NCBI GenBank assembly: GCA_948146395.1
Contig: OX411559.1
Span: forward strand, 28,178,708-28,242,707
Direction: 5' to 3'
Origin: Fragum whitleyi
Lineage: Eukaryota; Mollusca; Bivalvia; Cardiida; Cardiidae
DNA: 64,000 nucleotides
The stretch's first letter is position 1. Each line of letters opens with the position of its first letter. The notes below the pieces were generated by a model, which saw nothing but the letters and a program-made list of their open reading frames with translations, ran no database searches and was not told the origin of the DNA. Made by a program: the position numbers and the translations under genes. Shown in pieces: positions 11,300 through 24,889 of this stretch.

Positions 11300-13979
11300 A
11301 ATACAATATTGCGGCTGTATTTATTTTGTCTGGTGGAACCTATAGCCATATTGACTATATCACGCGCAAGGAATAGGATAAAATCCATGTAATGAAGAAA
11401 TTAAAAGTTACTGTTTGACAGTAACTCTCTGAAAATAAATTATCATTTTTTTTTTGTACGACCTCTCCTTGATTATGCCGGTAGTGTAAGGCCATACCCT
11501 GTCATCATAGACAAGAGCAATTAGATTAAATTTTAAATGTAGCAGATGCACTCAAAATTTTCCTTCTCTCCTTGCAGAATCAAGTAAGAAAACTCTTGGT
11601 CAACGCAGACACACAGACCTATATTTTCATAAATGTTTCAGGGGCTGATTGTTCATTATTTAACTTCTTTCATACCACCTCTCGTAGTAAAATTCATATC
11701 ATAATTTTTGGAGTTCAGTGAATTTGCAAACATCATTTTAACTACTACAGAATTTCTTTTCTTCCTAAGGCAATTGACGAAATGAGGTAAGAAACATACA
11801 CATACTTTGGGCTTTTAAAGCATACATGTACTTCGATAAAGATTAACAATAACAGGAAGAGTTAAATATAAGCCTGAGCGTGATATTTTCAACAATTTCA
11901 CTTGTGCACAAAACAAAGATTCTGGCAAATCCGTACAATCTGCAATGTCTGACCAGAGTCTTCGCTTAGTACTCTGTACATAGATAACGTCCGAGGCCTT
12001 CTACAATCGGCCACGAATATACCTACTGCATTATGGTGTTGACCTGACTGCATCTGTCCATCACATAAACATGAAATAATTGGAAATGTCGAGCACAGGC
12101 TCATATGTCTTTGTAGAGGGAAAAACTTCAGATTACTCATACAAGGATTCGAAATAAATGTAGCTTACATATTTTCTTTCGAAAATAAATCAAGTCCCCA
12201 CTTTGTAAATTTTGAACAGTCGATCTATTTACAACTTTTTCTTTGAATGAAGATTCTACAGAGAAATTTATATAAGATTAAAGAAAAATATATCACAATT
12301 AATTCAAATAAGTTTAAATATATTATTATGTGGGGAAGACAATCGTGCTTTATATGACAATAAATCGACATTTTAGGAAGTGCATTTCTACATTTGGAGG
12401 TGGAGGTTTAGTAATTAGCTATGAATTGAAAATGTTTTATTATACGTTATTCCTACGATGTTTGGTATTAGTTGCAACTATGGACAGCGTTCTTACTCAT
12501 TATTCACTCCGAAAACATTCTACAATAAATTCCTCTTTTTTTGTGATTTTCATTACATTTGATGTTACCAACGTGGGCGTTCCATCTATCTCATGTCAAA
12601 TGTGTGATAGAAAATAACGACGCATTTATTACATAACATCAAAGCAATCTTTTTAATTGTGTGGAGCACAATTAGAACAACCATTTAAGCACGCATGATA
12701 ATCAGATTTTCAATGGTGCGGGAGCACAATTAGAGCGGTTCCGACCGAATGACAACATATCAAATTTGCAAAAGCTGTCTTTATTCCAACTCATATCCAT
12801 TAATTGGGCTTCTGATTTTCTCTTAATATTAATTCACGTTTTATTTGCAGTTTATTCAATAATGGCCTGAACAGTTTATTCGTTTAGCTTAACAACATAA
12901 TATTTACTGTAGTTTTATAAAATACAGTTGTAAATTTGCACTTTGAACCTATAAGGGAAAAAGCTACAAAGATGGACTGTGGGATGACTTACATAATACA
13001 TACTCCATGAAGAACCGCTCTTTGAATTCTATTTTGAGAGAATTATTTTACTCATGATTAAACAATCGTTGTTTATTCGTCTTAATATCAGTGTGGCAAT
13101 TTGTCTGTCATTAATTAAAATCAGAGAATTCTGCATTCTATATTTAATTCTTGATTTTGAAGTTAATTGTGTCATTTTGCTGTCCTGGGTTGATACTTAT
13201 CACTTACTCAATAATGAGGATCCTTTATACACAATATTATTCCTTTCTCATAATTTACAGAGTGTGTATATTTAAAGCGTTTTACATATATTTTATTCTA
13301 TTTCATTTTAATTCAAAATAAATGTGGCATCAGAAATCATCGACCAAAGACTTACAATTCAGAATTACAAGTAGCTTATTAGCTGTTGGTCCGCATGTTA
13401 TTTTCAAATATCCGCATCAAAAGAATGGAGTTATTCAAAACTATGGATGAAGCAAAAGTCAGTGTTATATTTGGCAATTAGATGTTGAATAAATGTTAGT
13501 GACATCCTTCGTCTAATGAACGGTTTTCCGCAAACTTTTAAGGTATCTTTAAATGTGACATTTATGGTTTGACTATATCTATAACAGTAGCTTCAGTTTG
13601 GATTTTTTTTAAAACTAGATACACATAAACGCCGGAATTAATAAGAACCGAATCGATCATTGAGTACCTCACAATTACAGTAATTGCAGCACTTTGATTA
13701 CAATTTGTTCCCTTTCACTTCTTATTATTACAGAGAGTGTGCATATATACTACTCAAAATTTGCTAAGGATCACTTTTTCTTTTAAGGCTATTTTGCTGT
13801 AAACATATTGACCCCCTTTTTTCTTTCAGTACGCGAAGAAGGGTAAATATTCGGACTTGATGACCCTGTAGCCAAAATAAAGATTCGGCATGAGGAGCTC
13901 TTGAAAAGACATATCCCCTAACACGTGTTTCATTCAACCTTGTTTCAAGCACGTTGGTATATTTTTCGAGCTTTTTAGG
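11300..13979. other. AT-rich stretch upstream of the membrane-protein exon
   Basis: The promoter or 5'UTR exon of the minus-strand gene should lie here or beyond, but I see no TATA or initiator arrangement I would commit to. Open frames at 11898-12140 (-), 12330-12617 (+) and 13054-13275 (+) lack motifs and splice context. Confidence 0.35.
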
Positions 13980-14008
13980 TGGCAATGGACAGCGGCGTCC
14001 CGACTCTA

Positions 14009-14056
14009 TAAACCGGAAGTTGTTTTTTGTTTATTTTGCGGCTCTTTTGGCGCGTT
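14009..14056. promoter_or_regulatory. Candidate promoter patch: ETS site plus E2F-like site
   Basis: ACCGGAAGT (ETS consensus) at 14012-14020 and TTTTGGCGCG (contains the E2F word TTTGGCGC) at 14045-14054 lie about 30 bp apart in a locally GC-richer patch. Paired ETS/E2F sites are typical of CpG-type housekeeping promoters. No supported exon begins nearby in either direction, so this is a weak call. Confidence 0.25.
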
Positions 14057-14059
14057 GTT

Positions 14060-16074
14060 TAAAAAGATCGGTTTTCAAAAGATTCTGCTTATGGCAATAA
14101 CGTAGAATAATGATGGTAAAATTTAGCTTCTTTTCAACATTTTATATCAACTGAATGATTATATCATGGAATTAAAAAAAAACAAAAAAACGTTATATGT
14201 ACCATTCAATTAGGAAGGTTCACTTTAACATAATGAAACACTTTCTTATTTGCATGGAAGGTCATGCTGATTTTTTACTAAATAAAGGAAAATTATCATT
14301 TTTAAACATATCGGAAGAAAAGAAAAAATCGTTGGGTAATTTCTAAACAATAATAGGTTTTTTTTGTGGCATTTTCCCCTTTGAAATTATAAAATATAGT
14401 GCATTTTTAACTTTTAGCGGCACATCATGCTAGTGCAATTGATCAAAGAAAAACTTCTTTGGCAACAGCCATTGTGTACATGTATAAAGTCTATCAAAAC
14501 GTATGTGTTTTATAGCTTTCAGCTGGTACTGAGTTTATCCTAGACCTAAAACGAATATAAACGTTTAACTGAAAAACGACCAGTGCCACCTAAGGGCAGA
14601 TAACTCTAGCATGAACACAAGCATGGAATAGTACCTTGAAATTTCGATATGATGACTAAACAATGTTGATCTACAACATATGTGAACAAGAAAAAAATCA
14701 TGGGCAGAAAAAATGACGCCGTGTGTCTATTGCTTCCTTGAAAAAATATCGCAACTTTTACATTCAGTTTTCAATTTTAATATGGCAGACATTTTACATA
14801 TGGCATGTATAGATAGGCTAGATCTATAACAACAACCTGTGTTTGGACGGATTTTTTTCCAATATATACATCTAAACCTCTGTATCATCCATAATCGTTT
14901 CAAAAATTAAATGACGCACAATTACAGTACTTACAACACTTGATTATTATATTCTTGTGGTGATGACTATTTCTTTTTTACATTCTACAAGTCAACAAAT
15001 CTTTGGAAATGCTTCTGGAAAGGAACTGAATAAACTTTGCTTCCCTTTGCATCCCTTTTATTTGATAACCTTTAAATGACACATCGTTTTTTTAAAAAAT
15101 GTTAACATATGTTTAAACCAACATTTTCCTACAACTGCGTCCCTTTTCGAGTTATAGCAAAAATATTTGGCTTCACATCGATAAACATCATATAATGTTA
15201 AGAACAGAGTCATGTGAAAAGGTCGAGGTCAATTACCAAGGTCAAGCTTTCTGTTTCTGACTGATAAATGTTCTACAGACATACATGTATCTTACATGTA
15301 CTTTTTACAGGTATACAACTTCATGACAGAAACAATGAGCCAATTACATTAACATGCTAAGGCGAGCAAAACTGTCGCTCGCATGTAGTCCATTTATTCT
15401 TACCTTTTTTGGTAAGGGAGAAATATAAACTTACTTATTATCTCCAAGTTTTGGTCGTAAATGATGCTCTAATTCAGAAGATAAACGTCGAGAAGCAAAA
15501 TAACAAATGCAGCTGTTCTTCGTGACAAAATTGTTAATCATACCCCCAGGACCAATTCCAACTGTTATTAATTGTGTTCTCCCCATGTTGTCACATACAC
15601 GCTATAAACTTGTTATTACCCTTTCCGTTAGGCCTTTTAGGTCGTCTTTGCTTCCGTGTAAAAATACAACAACAAAAGCTTTATTTTTGCACTTTGTGGA
15701 GTAAAAAAATTACTTGCATGATGAATTTTGTTCGCGAAATGAAAACGCTATACACTAAAAAATGAACAACTATTCTTTAAGCTAGCTTTCCGAAAACAAA
15801 ATACACAGTTCCAGCCACTTTTGAATTAGTGACTAAATGGCAAAACATTTAAAAGTAATAATTTTGCGCCTCTATACAAGAGCAGTACAAAAAAATCGCT
15901 TTCGTGAGCGGCGAGTGCATATGTATACTAACCACAAATCATCAAATTCTGGTTAAACAAGATATCTGAATGAACAGGATGACTAATTGTCACAAGATAT
16001 TCCCGTTACATTGCTGGATATCCAAGGGTGAAAATTCATAAGCAAAAAGCTAAAAAAATTACTAGTTTGTGCTA
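14060..16074. other. AT-rich stretch, nothing identified
   Basis: No supported gene. Short open frames at 15507-15765 overlap in different frames and have no recognisable content. Phrases such as 'aaggtcgaggtcaattaccaaggtcaagc' near 15220-15246 hint at a small remnant of the CAAGGTCA-type repeats. Confidence 0.35.
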
Positions 16075-16245
16075 CGTTTGTTATGCATTGCACTTCGAAA
16101 TCAAGAGAGGAACATAACTGCCACGTTTCAAGTCAGTCGGACACAAAGATGTGGACGCCGCCTGCCCGCCCGGACGCCAATCGCCGGAAATCACAGGTGT
16201 TCACATAAAACGTCCCGTCATTCGACGGCCGTATAAAAACGACGC
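16075..16245 (+). repeat. 3' fragment of a dispersed element with a terminal hairpin
   Basis: This is a GC-rich island reading 'tttcaagtcagtcggacacaaagatgtgg', then GACGCCGCCTGCCCGCCCGG, then 'cacaggtgttcacataaaacg'. It closes with a small hairpin (CCGTC-attc-GACGG) followed by TATAAAAAC. The order of phrases is one I associate with very common molluscan repeats. It appears 5' truncated. Confidence 0.5.
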
Positions 16246-16249
16246 CGAG

Positions 16250-17790
16250 AGAATATTTCATTTTAAAGGTTAAAAGTTAAATGCAATGTATAATAATGAT
16301 AATTATAATAACATTAAATAATATTACTACTATTATTTTAAAATGATAATGATAAAAAAACCTGGTTACAATTTTAAAAAAATGCCCGAAATTGTCAGTT
16401 GAATGATAAGATACGATTGTATGAAATGTAGGTTGATTATTTTCTCGGGAACAAAAATCAATATGGTATTTAGATTTCAACGATTCACGTAGTAAGTTGA
16501 TATTAACTGTACGGGGAGAACGAAAAAAAAAAACTTTCATTGTCTAATAACGATTTGCCTAGTATATAAGGGCATCAAAAGCAGTAAGACATCATGAGAT
16601 ACCTATTTATATGATCCATTTTGGCCTGGTTTAGCAGGCCATATGAAACAACCCTTATCGAGTCAAAAACCGAACAACGTGTGTCCTACGTAGCTTTTTG
16701 TACTCACGCGCGCGAAAAAAAATAGGTCTAGTATACGTCATCAACTTTTGTGCGACACGAAGTGCTTTGTGTGTTCAACGCAGTGGGTGCATATCACTAC
16801 GCTGTGCTAAAATCAAAGTACTGATTGTACTGAATAGACGAAACAACACACGGTCAATTTTCTTGAATATAACATTGACTATTCACCTTGTCCTTATTAT
16901 GTATACCAGATATTTTCTTACTTATCAATGCCAAAATCACTGCTGTGTTAAAGACACATAGCTTTTATATTTAATCTTGACGGATGACCTTGCTAATAGG
17001 GAAAAGAAGAAAATGCTGCTAACTAACACTCTTCTTGCTCCCTAATATTATCTACCCTTTCTGCTACAAATTTTACTAATTTGTCCACTTGTTGTATGTA
17101 ATCTGTAACCCCTTACAATTGAAACCTGTCTAAACATTCGTTGTCTTGTAATGGACTAATCTAAATTAGAAAAAATTAAAAGCCTTTTCCCATCCTTAAA
17201 CCCTTAAACAGAAGATAAAAATATTAGATAGGGCCAACTTGAACCGGTTTCAGACAATAAATCAACAATTTAATATATATCTAGGGTAGAAATTAAAAAA
17301 AAATAATGGGGTATGAGTTTAGGGTGTACCACATTGTGGGAAAGGAAGAAATTGGCCCTATCAATTTCTTGTGTTCCCACAGTAAATACAACTTATTTAT
17401 GGAACTCAATTCAATGTAAAAGAAAGATCCGGGGAGCTTGTACCCATAGAAAAGCAGCATTACTACGATTGTTAGACGGAATGATCGAACGGATAAATTG
17501 ACTGACTAGTAGCAAACCAATCAACTCAACTACAATTATATAAACGCGATATGCGCCTGACTGCAAGGCGGTATCGGTCGTAGTTCTCTTTACCTTGAGT
17601 ATAAGTTGTTTTTGGCGGACTCAGCGCTTATTTACCGAGCATACCGTTCGACATTTTGAAGTGAGTTCGGAATGTGGTAAATGGAACAATTAGTTTCCCT
17701 CGCCTAAAAAGTCTTGCTAAAAGATTTTAAAAATTGGAATGCATGTCTTCAAATGTCAACCTGCCTCTTTATAAAACAAGCGCTTTGATA
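16250..17790. other. AT-rich stretch, nothing identified
   Basis: Contains low-complexity ATT/ATA-rich sequence at 16280-16345. Open frames at 16277-16540 (-), 16698-16961 (+) and 17313-17501 (+) show no family motif. Confidence 0.35.
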
Positions 17791-17799
17791 TTGGATATG

Positions 17800-18775
17800 T
17801 CAAGATTCATCCTTTGACAAGACAAACAAACTAAAACTCTCGGAAATGACCCCTAGAGTGGATATATAGCATAAAGGCCCATTTTCTGTACTTCTTATAG
17901 GACAATACATTTTCAATAGGAACTATCCTTTTGTCGAGATATACATTCTGACCAAGATTGTGCCAAAATTGTGTCTCCTACGGAGTGAATAAGAAACTTA
18001 TCATTAAGGCCCTTTGTCCGTGATAAGGTATGGATCCTTCGCAATTCGAATAGGGTTTATCCTTGTGGTCTGACAAACAACTGGCAAAGTTTCATGAAGA
18101 GTGAGCATCATTCGTGGTCCCAATGTGTAAGCAAGAAGATTGTCATTGAGGCCCTTTTGTAATATCTAATGGGTCCTTCCCTATTTCAAATAGTTGATTC
18201 TTGTGACCTGACAAACATCCTAAGATTCATGAAGTTTTGGCCAAATTTGGGGCCTCTTGAATGTAAACAAGAAAATTGGCATTAAGGCCCTATTTCCCGT
18301 AAAATGGCATGAATCCTTACCATTTCTAAAAGGGTTCAGTCCTATGACTTGACAAACATTATGTCAAATTTCAATGAAGATTGGTCCATATTTGTGGCCT
18401 CTGAGGTGTAAACAAGAAAATTGTCATTCAGACACCTTTTCTTGTGATATGACATGGATCCTTCCTATTTTCGATTTGGCTCATCCTTTTGATCTGACAA
18501 ACTTTCAGACAAAAATTTGATGAAGCGTGTACCATACTTGAGGTCTTAACAAATAAGAAAATTGTCATTTTTGACTCCTTTCCTGTCGATATGTCATGGG
18601 TCATTCCTATTATTCAGTTAATACTTGCGACCTGGTAAACATTCCGACCAAGTTTCATATTTTTTGGCCTTTAGAGTGAAAAACTTAAATTGTTGACGCC
18701 GGAAGACAGACGGCGGACATTCAATGATCACAGATGGTAACCTTGAGCACAAAGGAAGGCTAAAAAGTGAAATAA
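17800..18775 (+). mobile_element. Internally repeated element, five ~141-bp units, with the shared 3' module
   Basis: An AAGAAAATTGTCATTxAGG-type anchor recurs at about 17991, 18133, 18269, 18414 and 18555 (spacings 142, 136, 145, 141). Each unit also carries 'ggatccttcc' and 'tgacctgacaaac...caaGTTTCATGAAG'. The array is followed by a non-repeated 3' end: GACGCCGGAAGACAGACGGC, then ATGATCACAGATGGTAACC and TTGAGCACAAAGG, then GCTAAAAAG. The same 3' module closes the elements at 19606-20345, 32295-32895 and 45790-46700. No coding capacity. Architecture resembles the 'pearl'/tandem-repeat-bearing non-autonomous elements described in bivalves, but that assignment is inference. Confidence 0.65.
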
Positions 18776-19009
18776 AAACAGGATAATTAATATCTTAAAA
18801 TCGCGATATCGATAGCGTTTGATTTCGGAAATTCTGTTTAAATGAGCACAAAATCAAAACGGATGGCTCGGTTGTCAAGTCAAGTTTTAATTCATTTTGA
18901 CTAATAATAATAATAATAATAATAACTTTATTTATAGAAGGTAACATGTTAAGATATACATGTATATACAAATCTTATTTTCAACATGGCCCTCTAGAAA
19001 ACAACAACA

Positions 19010-19237
<228 letters not shown>

Positions 19238-19444
19238 CCTATTCTTTCTCTCTCCATAACACATATCTACATATCATTGTAATGGTATTCAACTGAAATA
19301 TAAATAGACATATTACACATTTAGTAATAATACATCAAAGTAGTAGCATTAACATCGCTATGGACAGCAAATTCAAGGACATACACAGACAATATTTAGT
19401 ACGTAGTAAATGAACAATAAATATTTTAAAAAAAATGTGCAGGT

Positions 19445-19603
19445 TTAGTCTAATGACATAAGATAACCTTTTAGTTTTTGTTTAAATTTACTAATGTTAT
19501 TTATAGATTTTATTTCTACAGGGACTGAATTCCAATATTGCATACCAATATAAGAAAACGTGCGCTTTCTATATTCTAATGGAGCCTGAAAGATGGCTTT
19601 TAC
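19445..19603 (-). pseudogene. C-terminal fragment of LINE reverse-transcriptase ORF2
   Basis: The minus-strand frame reads through 52 codons to a TAA at 19447-19445. It contains YRKRTFSYIGMQYWNSVP followed by EIKSINNISKFKQKLKGYL. The pattern R-x-x-F-x-x-x-G-x-x-x-WN-x-(L/V)P, then EI, then S-x-x-x-FK-x-x-LK-x-YL is the standard extreme C-terminus of many non-LTR retrotransposon polyproteins. The catalytic RT and endonuclease regions are absent, lost by 5' truncation, so it is a dead fragment. The open frame suggests a fairly young insertion. Confidence 0.8.
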
Positions 19604-19605
19604 TG

Positions 19606-20345
19606 TGCACAAAAGTAATTTCTTAGACTTGACACCGTGACCTAGTTTTTAATCCAACATGTTCAAAATTGGAACTCGTCTGAGACATTGTAAAGGCAAA
19701 CATTTTGATCAAATTCCATGACATTTGCTTAAAACAATGGCATTGACAGTGAATAAAAAATTTCTAAGACATTACGCGGTGACCTTGTTTTTGGTAGGAG
19801 TATATCCAATTTCAAATTCGTCTAAGACATTGTGCAGATAAACAATCTGATTACGTTTCTAGAGATTTTATCCAAAAATGTGACAATTAGAATACACACG
19901 AGATTTTTCTTATATTTGACTTATAACCCAGGTTTTGTACTGGTAAGACCTAATTTCGGTCTCATTCAATAAATGCAGACAAACACTCTGGCCATTTTTT
20001 TTAAAAAAAAAATCAGATCTCTGAGAACGTTATCTCCAGTGTGCACACAGGTGGTGTTGTTTTTTTTTCCATTTAATTGTATTTATTTTCTTTTTTTTTT
20101 TTTCATCGTTATTTCTAAGATTGATCCCATGACCTAGTTTAAACCCCATCTGATTCAATTTAGGACTTGTCAAAGACCTCAGAGACAGACATTCTGACCA
20201 AGTTTTAAAACATTTGAGCTAAAATGTGACCACGAAAGAACACAGGATATTTAGAGACGACGGACGACATGCGACGGACGATAGACGTCGGACACAGCTA
20301 GAACACCATCGCTCACCAAGGGGACGCAGTGCTTAGGTGAGGTAA
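19606..20345 (+). mobile_element. Internally repeated element, ~145-bp units, with the shared 3' module
   Basis: The anchor TTTCTTAGACxTGAC / TTTCTAAGACATTAC recurs near 19619, 19761 and 19916, and again near 20112 after an AT-rich expansion. Units carry 'GTGACCTxGTTTTTxxxxCC', 'cgtctxagacattg' and 'aaacattctgacca'. The 3' end is a GACGACGGACGAC-rich tract (20255-20285), then 'CGCTCACC...GTGCTTAGGTGAGGTAAAA', whose CTCACC and GGTGAG can pair. The interior is unrelated to the 17.8-kb element although the 3' end is shared. Confidence 0.6.
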
Positions 20346-20349
20346 AATA

Positions 20350-21218
20350 AAGAGAAGGGGCCTGATTCCGAGAAAAGCAATTAGAATGAATTTTGTATTA
20401 AATAGCTGTTAATTATTTTCTCGGAAAAGAAAATCAATGGCAGTTAATTTTCAGAGCGATACACAATCTAAATTGTTTTTAACTTTTGACAGTGTCAGGG
20501 AAAACAGATATCTTTATTAGTGAAGTTCGTCACGTAGAAAAAATACAGTCTAAGAAATGATGAATTAAATTGGAGATATGATGATTGGATGGCTGACACC
20601 CCACCCCCACCCCCCACCCCCGCTCCCTCTGACCTCCAACCAGGGTAAAGGTCAGTAGTTCAGAATAGTTAACATTAAAAAAAAAATAGGCAATTTCTTC
20701 AAAAATAGGTCTTTATGTTATTTTTCCCTGTTAAATTACCAAAATTAGTGGGGGGGGGATGTGGTTTTTTGTTGTTTTTTTTTTCACTAAAGAGAAATTT
20801 CGTCGAATTTGTTTATTATTTAAATGTATCAGTACTATGATCAAATATGTGTTTTATAGCCATTAAACTTCATTGACCTTATACAAGCGAATAAAAGTCG
20901 CTTGATGAATCAAAAAAAATCATTAGGCGAAAAAAATACCCCATGTATCCATGTTACCTGAATATCAAAGGTGAAAAATCACTTCCAATCTAAATGAATA
21001 ATTTCTCTTTTGGGAATCTCATATTTGATAACACAGTTAACCTGTCTCTATTGTAGATGGTGACATCCGTGCTACACAAATAATTAAACACTTCAAACAC
21101 GCAACTTTTTTTTATTTACTTCAGCAAAAATTAGTCCCATAAGAAATTTGCCTTATAGTGGTAAAATACTGACATTTTCGCTTGGTTGAATAATTTCAGT
21201 AATATTCTTGCTATAACT
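20350..21218. other. AT-rich stretch with C-rich and T-rich tracts
   Basis: Includes a C-rich low-complexity tract at 20598-20625 (ACCCC-type repeats) and homopolymer runs (G run at 20750, T run near 20775). No gene or element was recognised. Confidence 0.4.
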
Positions 21219-21730
21219 TACAGTCCGTTTGACTTCTGTATGGACCAACCTTTACATGAACTACATAACTTGCGTTTGTATAATGATTTTGGTAAATCTT
21301 AATTCAAGCTTTCAAATACCTTTAAAAAAGATATCATTTTATTTTTTAAAAAAGATATCTTTTTTTTTTTTTTAGTAAAAATGATTTTGGCTATCTAGTT
21401 AAGACTATTTTTCCGAATTTTTCGCTCTTAAACACAAGGGATGGTGAGGATTGGTGTTTAAAACTCCTAATGAATTTCGTTAAGTAATCCATTTAATTGC
21501 TCTGATTAAGGGAGTATGGGGTTCATCTCGGACCTTATAGAAATGATTATAAATATTTGGTGAAACACTTTTTGTTCAAAGACAGAATCAGCTGTGATAA
21601 TGCTGAGTTCAAAGCAAATTACTCGAACAAAGTTTATGTAATCAAAATACTTCAACAACTCACTAAAATTGTTCATTTTTGAGTCGACCCCTACGCAATC
21701 AGAATTAGTTTTGGAAAGTCATTTCGCTGT
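21219..21730 (-). mobile_element. Truncated copy of the TAGTCCGTTTGACTTC TIR transposon
   Basis: 21219-21249 reads TACAGTCCGTTTGACTTCTG, then TATGGACCAAC, matching the terminal repeats of the complete element at 38986-39895. The interior matches that element in reverse orientation. For example, the reverse complement of ~21677-21718 (CCAAAACTAATTCTGATTGC, then TAGGGGTCGACTCAAAA) corresponds to 39222-39260. The other terminus is absent; similarity ends near 21730, before a local duplication. Confidence 0.65.
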
Positions 21731-21847
21731 TCAGTTTATCATAGACACGGAATATTGTTTTCCAGTTTTTTATGTAAATACACTAGATATTATCATATAA
21801 AGGTCATTCGATGAGGTTTATAAACAGCAAGCAAACTGATATCTCCC

Positions 21848-22059
21848 CCAAAGATTTGTTTACTATAATTCGGATACCAAAATATTTCTCGAATTTAAAA
21901 GTGTTAATTGTTGTTGAGATGACTGATGATTTAGTTAGAGAACTTGAATCTTCCCAAAGATTTGTTTATTGTAATTCGGATACAAAATATTTCTCGAATT
22001 TAAAAGTTTTAATTGTTGTTGAGATGACTGATAATTTAGTTAGAGAACCTGAAACTCAA
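21848..22059 (+). repeat. Two-unit tandem duplication, 106-bp period
   Basis: Units start at 21848 and 21954 (CCAAAGATTTGTTTA...) and are about 95% identical through 'attgttgttgagatgactgat(g/a)atttagttagagaac'. A one-base deletion in unit 2 keeps the two units open in one reading frame (21811-22068), but the peptide has no recognised family. It is most simply a local duplication. Confidence 0.8.
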
Positions 22060-22333
22060 GTCAGTTGACATGTAAGGGGGGTCGTTTGTCTTCATCGCTT
22101 GATAAGATCTGTTTATCTCTTTCCCGTGTTGTCTTAAAAAACAAGGAGGCTAGGATAGCGGTTGAACAGTCACCTGATTTCACATGCTTATGAAAATCAA
22201 TCCTAGTTCAGTTAAACAATCTAAATATAAAATCATTGAAGCCCCCTTTTCAATGGCTCTGCTTAATTAAATCGCTGATTTTCTTTTCCCTTTTCATAAA
22301 TCGAAATCTGAGCATGTCTCAAAATATGGCACA

Positions 22334-23437
<1,104 letters not shown>

Positions 23438-23640
23438 CTAGTCATTCATTTGCATGGATCCTTCAGAAGTCATTATAGATCGATGCAAATTCATGCGCTT
23501 ACTGATCTGTTGCTCTGTTTCTGTACATACCGTACATGTCATGAGGTATAGAGTATTAGGAGTTTTACAATAATGTGAGCCTCCAATTGCGGATACAGTA
23601 CTAAGAAGCGACTTTAAAGTATGCGTGTTCCGCCTGTTAT
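23438..23640 (-). pseudogene. Penelope-like element GIY-YIG region, minus copy (fragment)
   Basis: The minus-strand frame contains CKTPNTLYLMTCTVC, then TETEQQISKRMNLHRS. This follows the Penelope-like pattern C-x(n)-x-(V/L)YL(I/M)TC-x-x-C, then (Y-V-G)ETxxxLxxRMxxHRS, of the C-terminal GIY-YIG endonuclease domain. The block between TxC and GET appears deleted, removing the YVG part. It lies head-to-head with a plus-strand copy of the same domain starting at 23641. The RT domain is not present. Confidence 0.65.
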
Positions 23641-23905
23641 TGCGAGTTTGCACATGTCGGCGAAACCAAACTACAGATAAGTTAGCACATGAATTTGCAC
23701 CGATCTGAGCAGAAAACCCGCATATTCAATAGGTCCCTAAGTGCAGAACATTTCAACGAAGCCGGCCACTCGCTCAGCGATATTGTCCCGTGCTACAAAG
23801 GCAAACTCGAGATGGTCCGACAAACAACGCAAATCGCGCGAGACCTATTAGATTAGGCGCCTCAACACGACCCAGCCCTTTGGATTAAAGAAAAGCGACA
23901 TATAA
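23641..23905 (+). pseudogene. Penelope-like element C-terminus (GIY-YIG), plus copy
   Basis: The plus frame from 23641 reads HVGETKLQIS-stop-HMNLHRS, then SLSAEHFNEAGHSLSDI, then TTQIARDLL. After a one-base loss it resumes as IRRLNTTQPFGLKKSDI and a stop at 23903-23905. VGETxxxL/I..RMNxHRS, (A)EHFNxxGHS and the closing LxTxxPFGL are characteristic of Penelope-like C-termini. It is inactivated by an in-frame TAG and a frameshift. About 100 bp downstream, 'gatgaagacacagcgag...aaagcgctagag' resembles the usual post-ORF sequence of such elements. Confidence 0.75.
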
Positions 23906-24189
23906 TCATCATGGGCAAATTTGACCCACATATAAAACTACTTGTCTGACCAGATAATTTTCGCCAGTCTGTCAGTTGTTTTTCATTTTCATTTTCAATG
24001 TCAGTTCTCATTGGATCCCTGATGAAGACACAGCGAGATCAAAAGCGCTAGAGATATTTATGCTTTAAATAATAATCAAAACTATTTACACTGTTTGAGC
24101 TCAATTCATCTCAAATTTATTTTCAAGTTGTTTTTTGTATAGATAAGTCTTGACCATTTTTAGCAATAAAACAAAACTATATGTAGCCT

Positions 24190-24660
24190 AGGGAATGGCA
24201 ATATTTTCTTGTGAAAATAAGCCCCGCCCTGCCACGCTCAAATACTGACCATTTAAAATTCGCCGGACAACTAATGATAATTACTCAATGGACAATAACG
24301 CCAAAATTGATTGAAATTGGCGCAAAGGTTTTGGAAGAGGGGAATTTCAAAAACAAAACAATCCACGCCTTTATATGTGTGTTAATTTTTTTAACAAATA
24401 TAAAAGTTACGCAAGGAACATTGACACCAAGTTTCAATGAGATCGGCCCAATTATTTGCGAGACGATTTTCAAAGAACTTATAGAGAAAATAATCCCCGT
24501 CTGCCACGCCATTTTGAGAAGAACATCCCTCAAGGAACATTCAAGCCAAGTTTCATTAAAATTCACAATGGTTTGTGAGAAGACTTTTAAAGATATTCGC
24601 ATGAAAATAAGCCCCGCAATTAACGCACACATGACGGACACACCGCACCTTCCAATAAGC
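24190..24660 (+). repeat. Internally repeated dispersed element (AATAAGCCCCGC units)
   Basis: The phrase AATAAxCCCCGxCxGCCACGC or its variant recurs at about 24216, 24489 and 24605. Between copies are 'caaggaacattxacaccaAGTTTCAATGAGAT' and 'tttgxgagaxgattttcaaagA', repeated at 24414 and 24533. It closes with ACATGACGGACACACCGCACC. The overlapping 174-codon frame (24211-24735) is repeat-derived. This belongs to the same general style of elements as those at 18, 32 and 46 kb, but the 3' hairpin is not visible. Confidence 0.55.
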
Positions 24661-24889
24661 AAATGTAGAGAAATAGAAGCACCTGACAGCTACCATTCGG
24701 TTGCAATTATATCTCAAATAAAACACAAATCGTAATTCGAACCTTTTCAAATGTTTTAGTTGAATAATCAGAATATTTGACGTCCATTGATTAGTTCCCA
24801 TTTAACCTTATTTTTCTCGTTTTTATTTATTTTGCCATACAAAAACAGGCCATCGGCACGGGTAGTACGGAAAGTATCGATGCTGCTCA

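Noticed and set aside
24211..24735. 174-codon plus-strand frame
   Set aside because: It lies within an internally repeated dispersed element and its phrases recur at DNA level at unequal spacing, so the frame is fortuitous.
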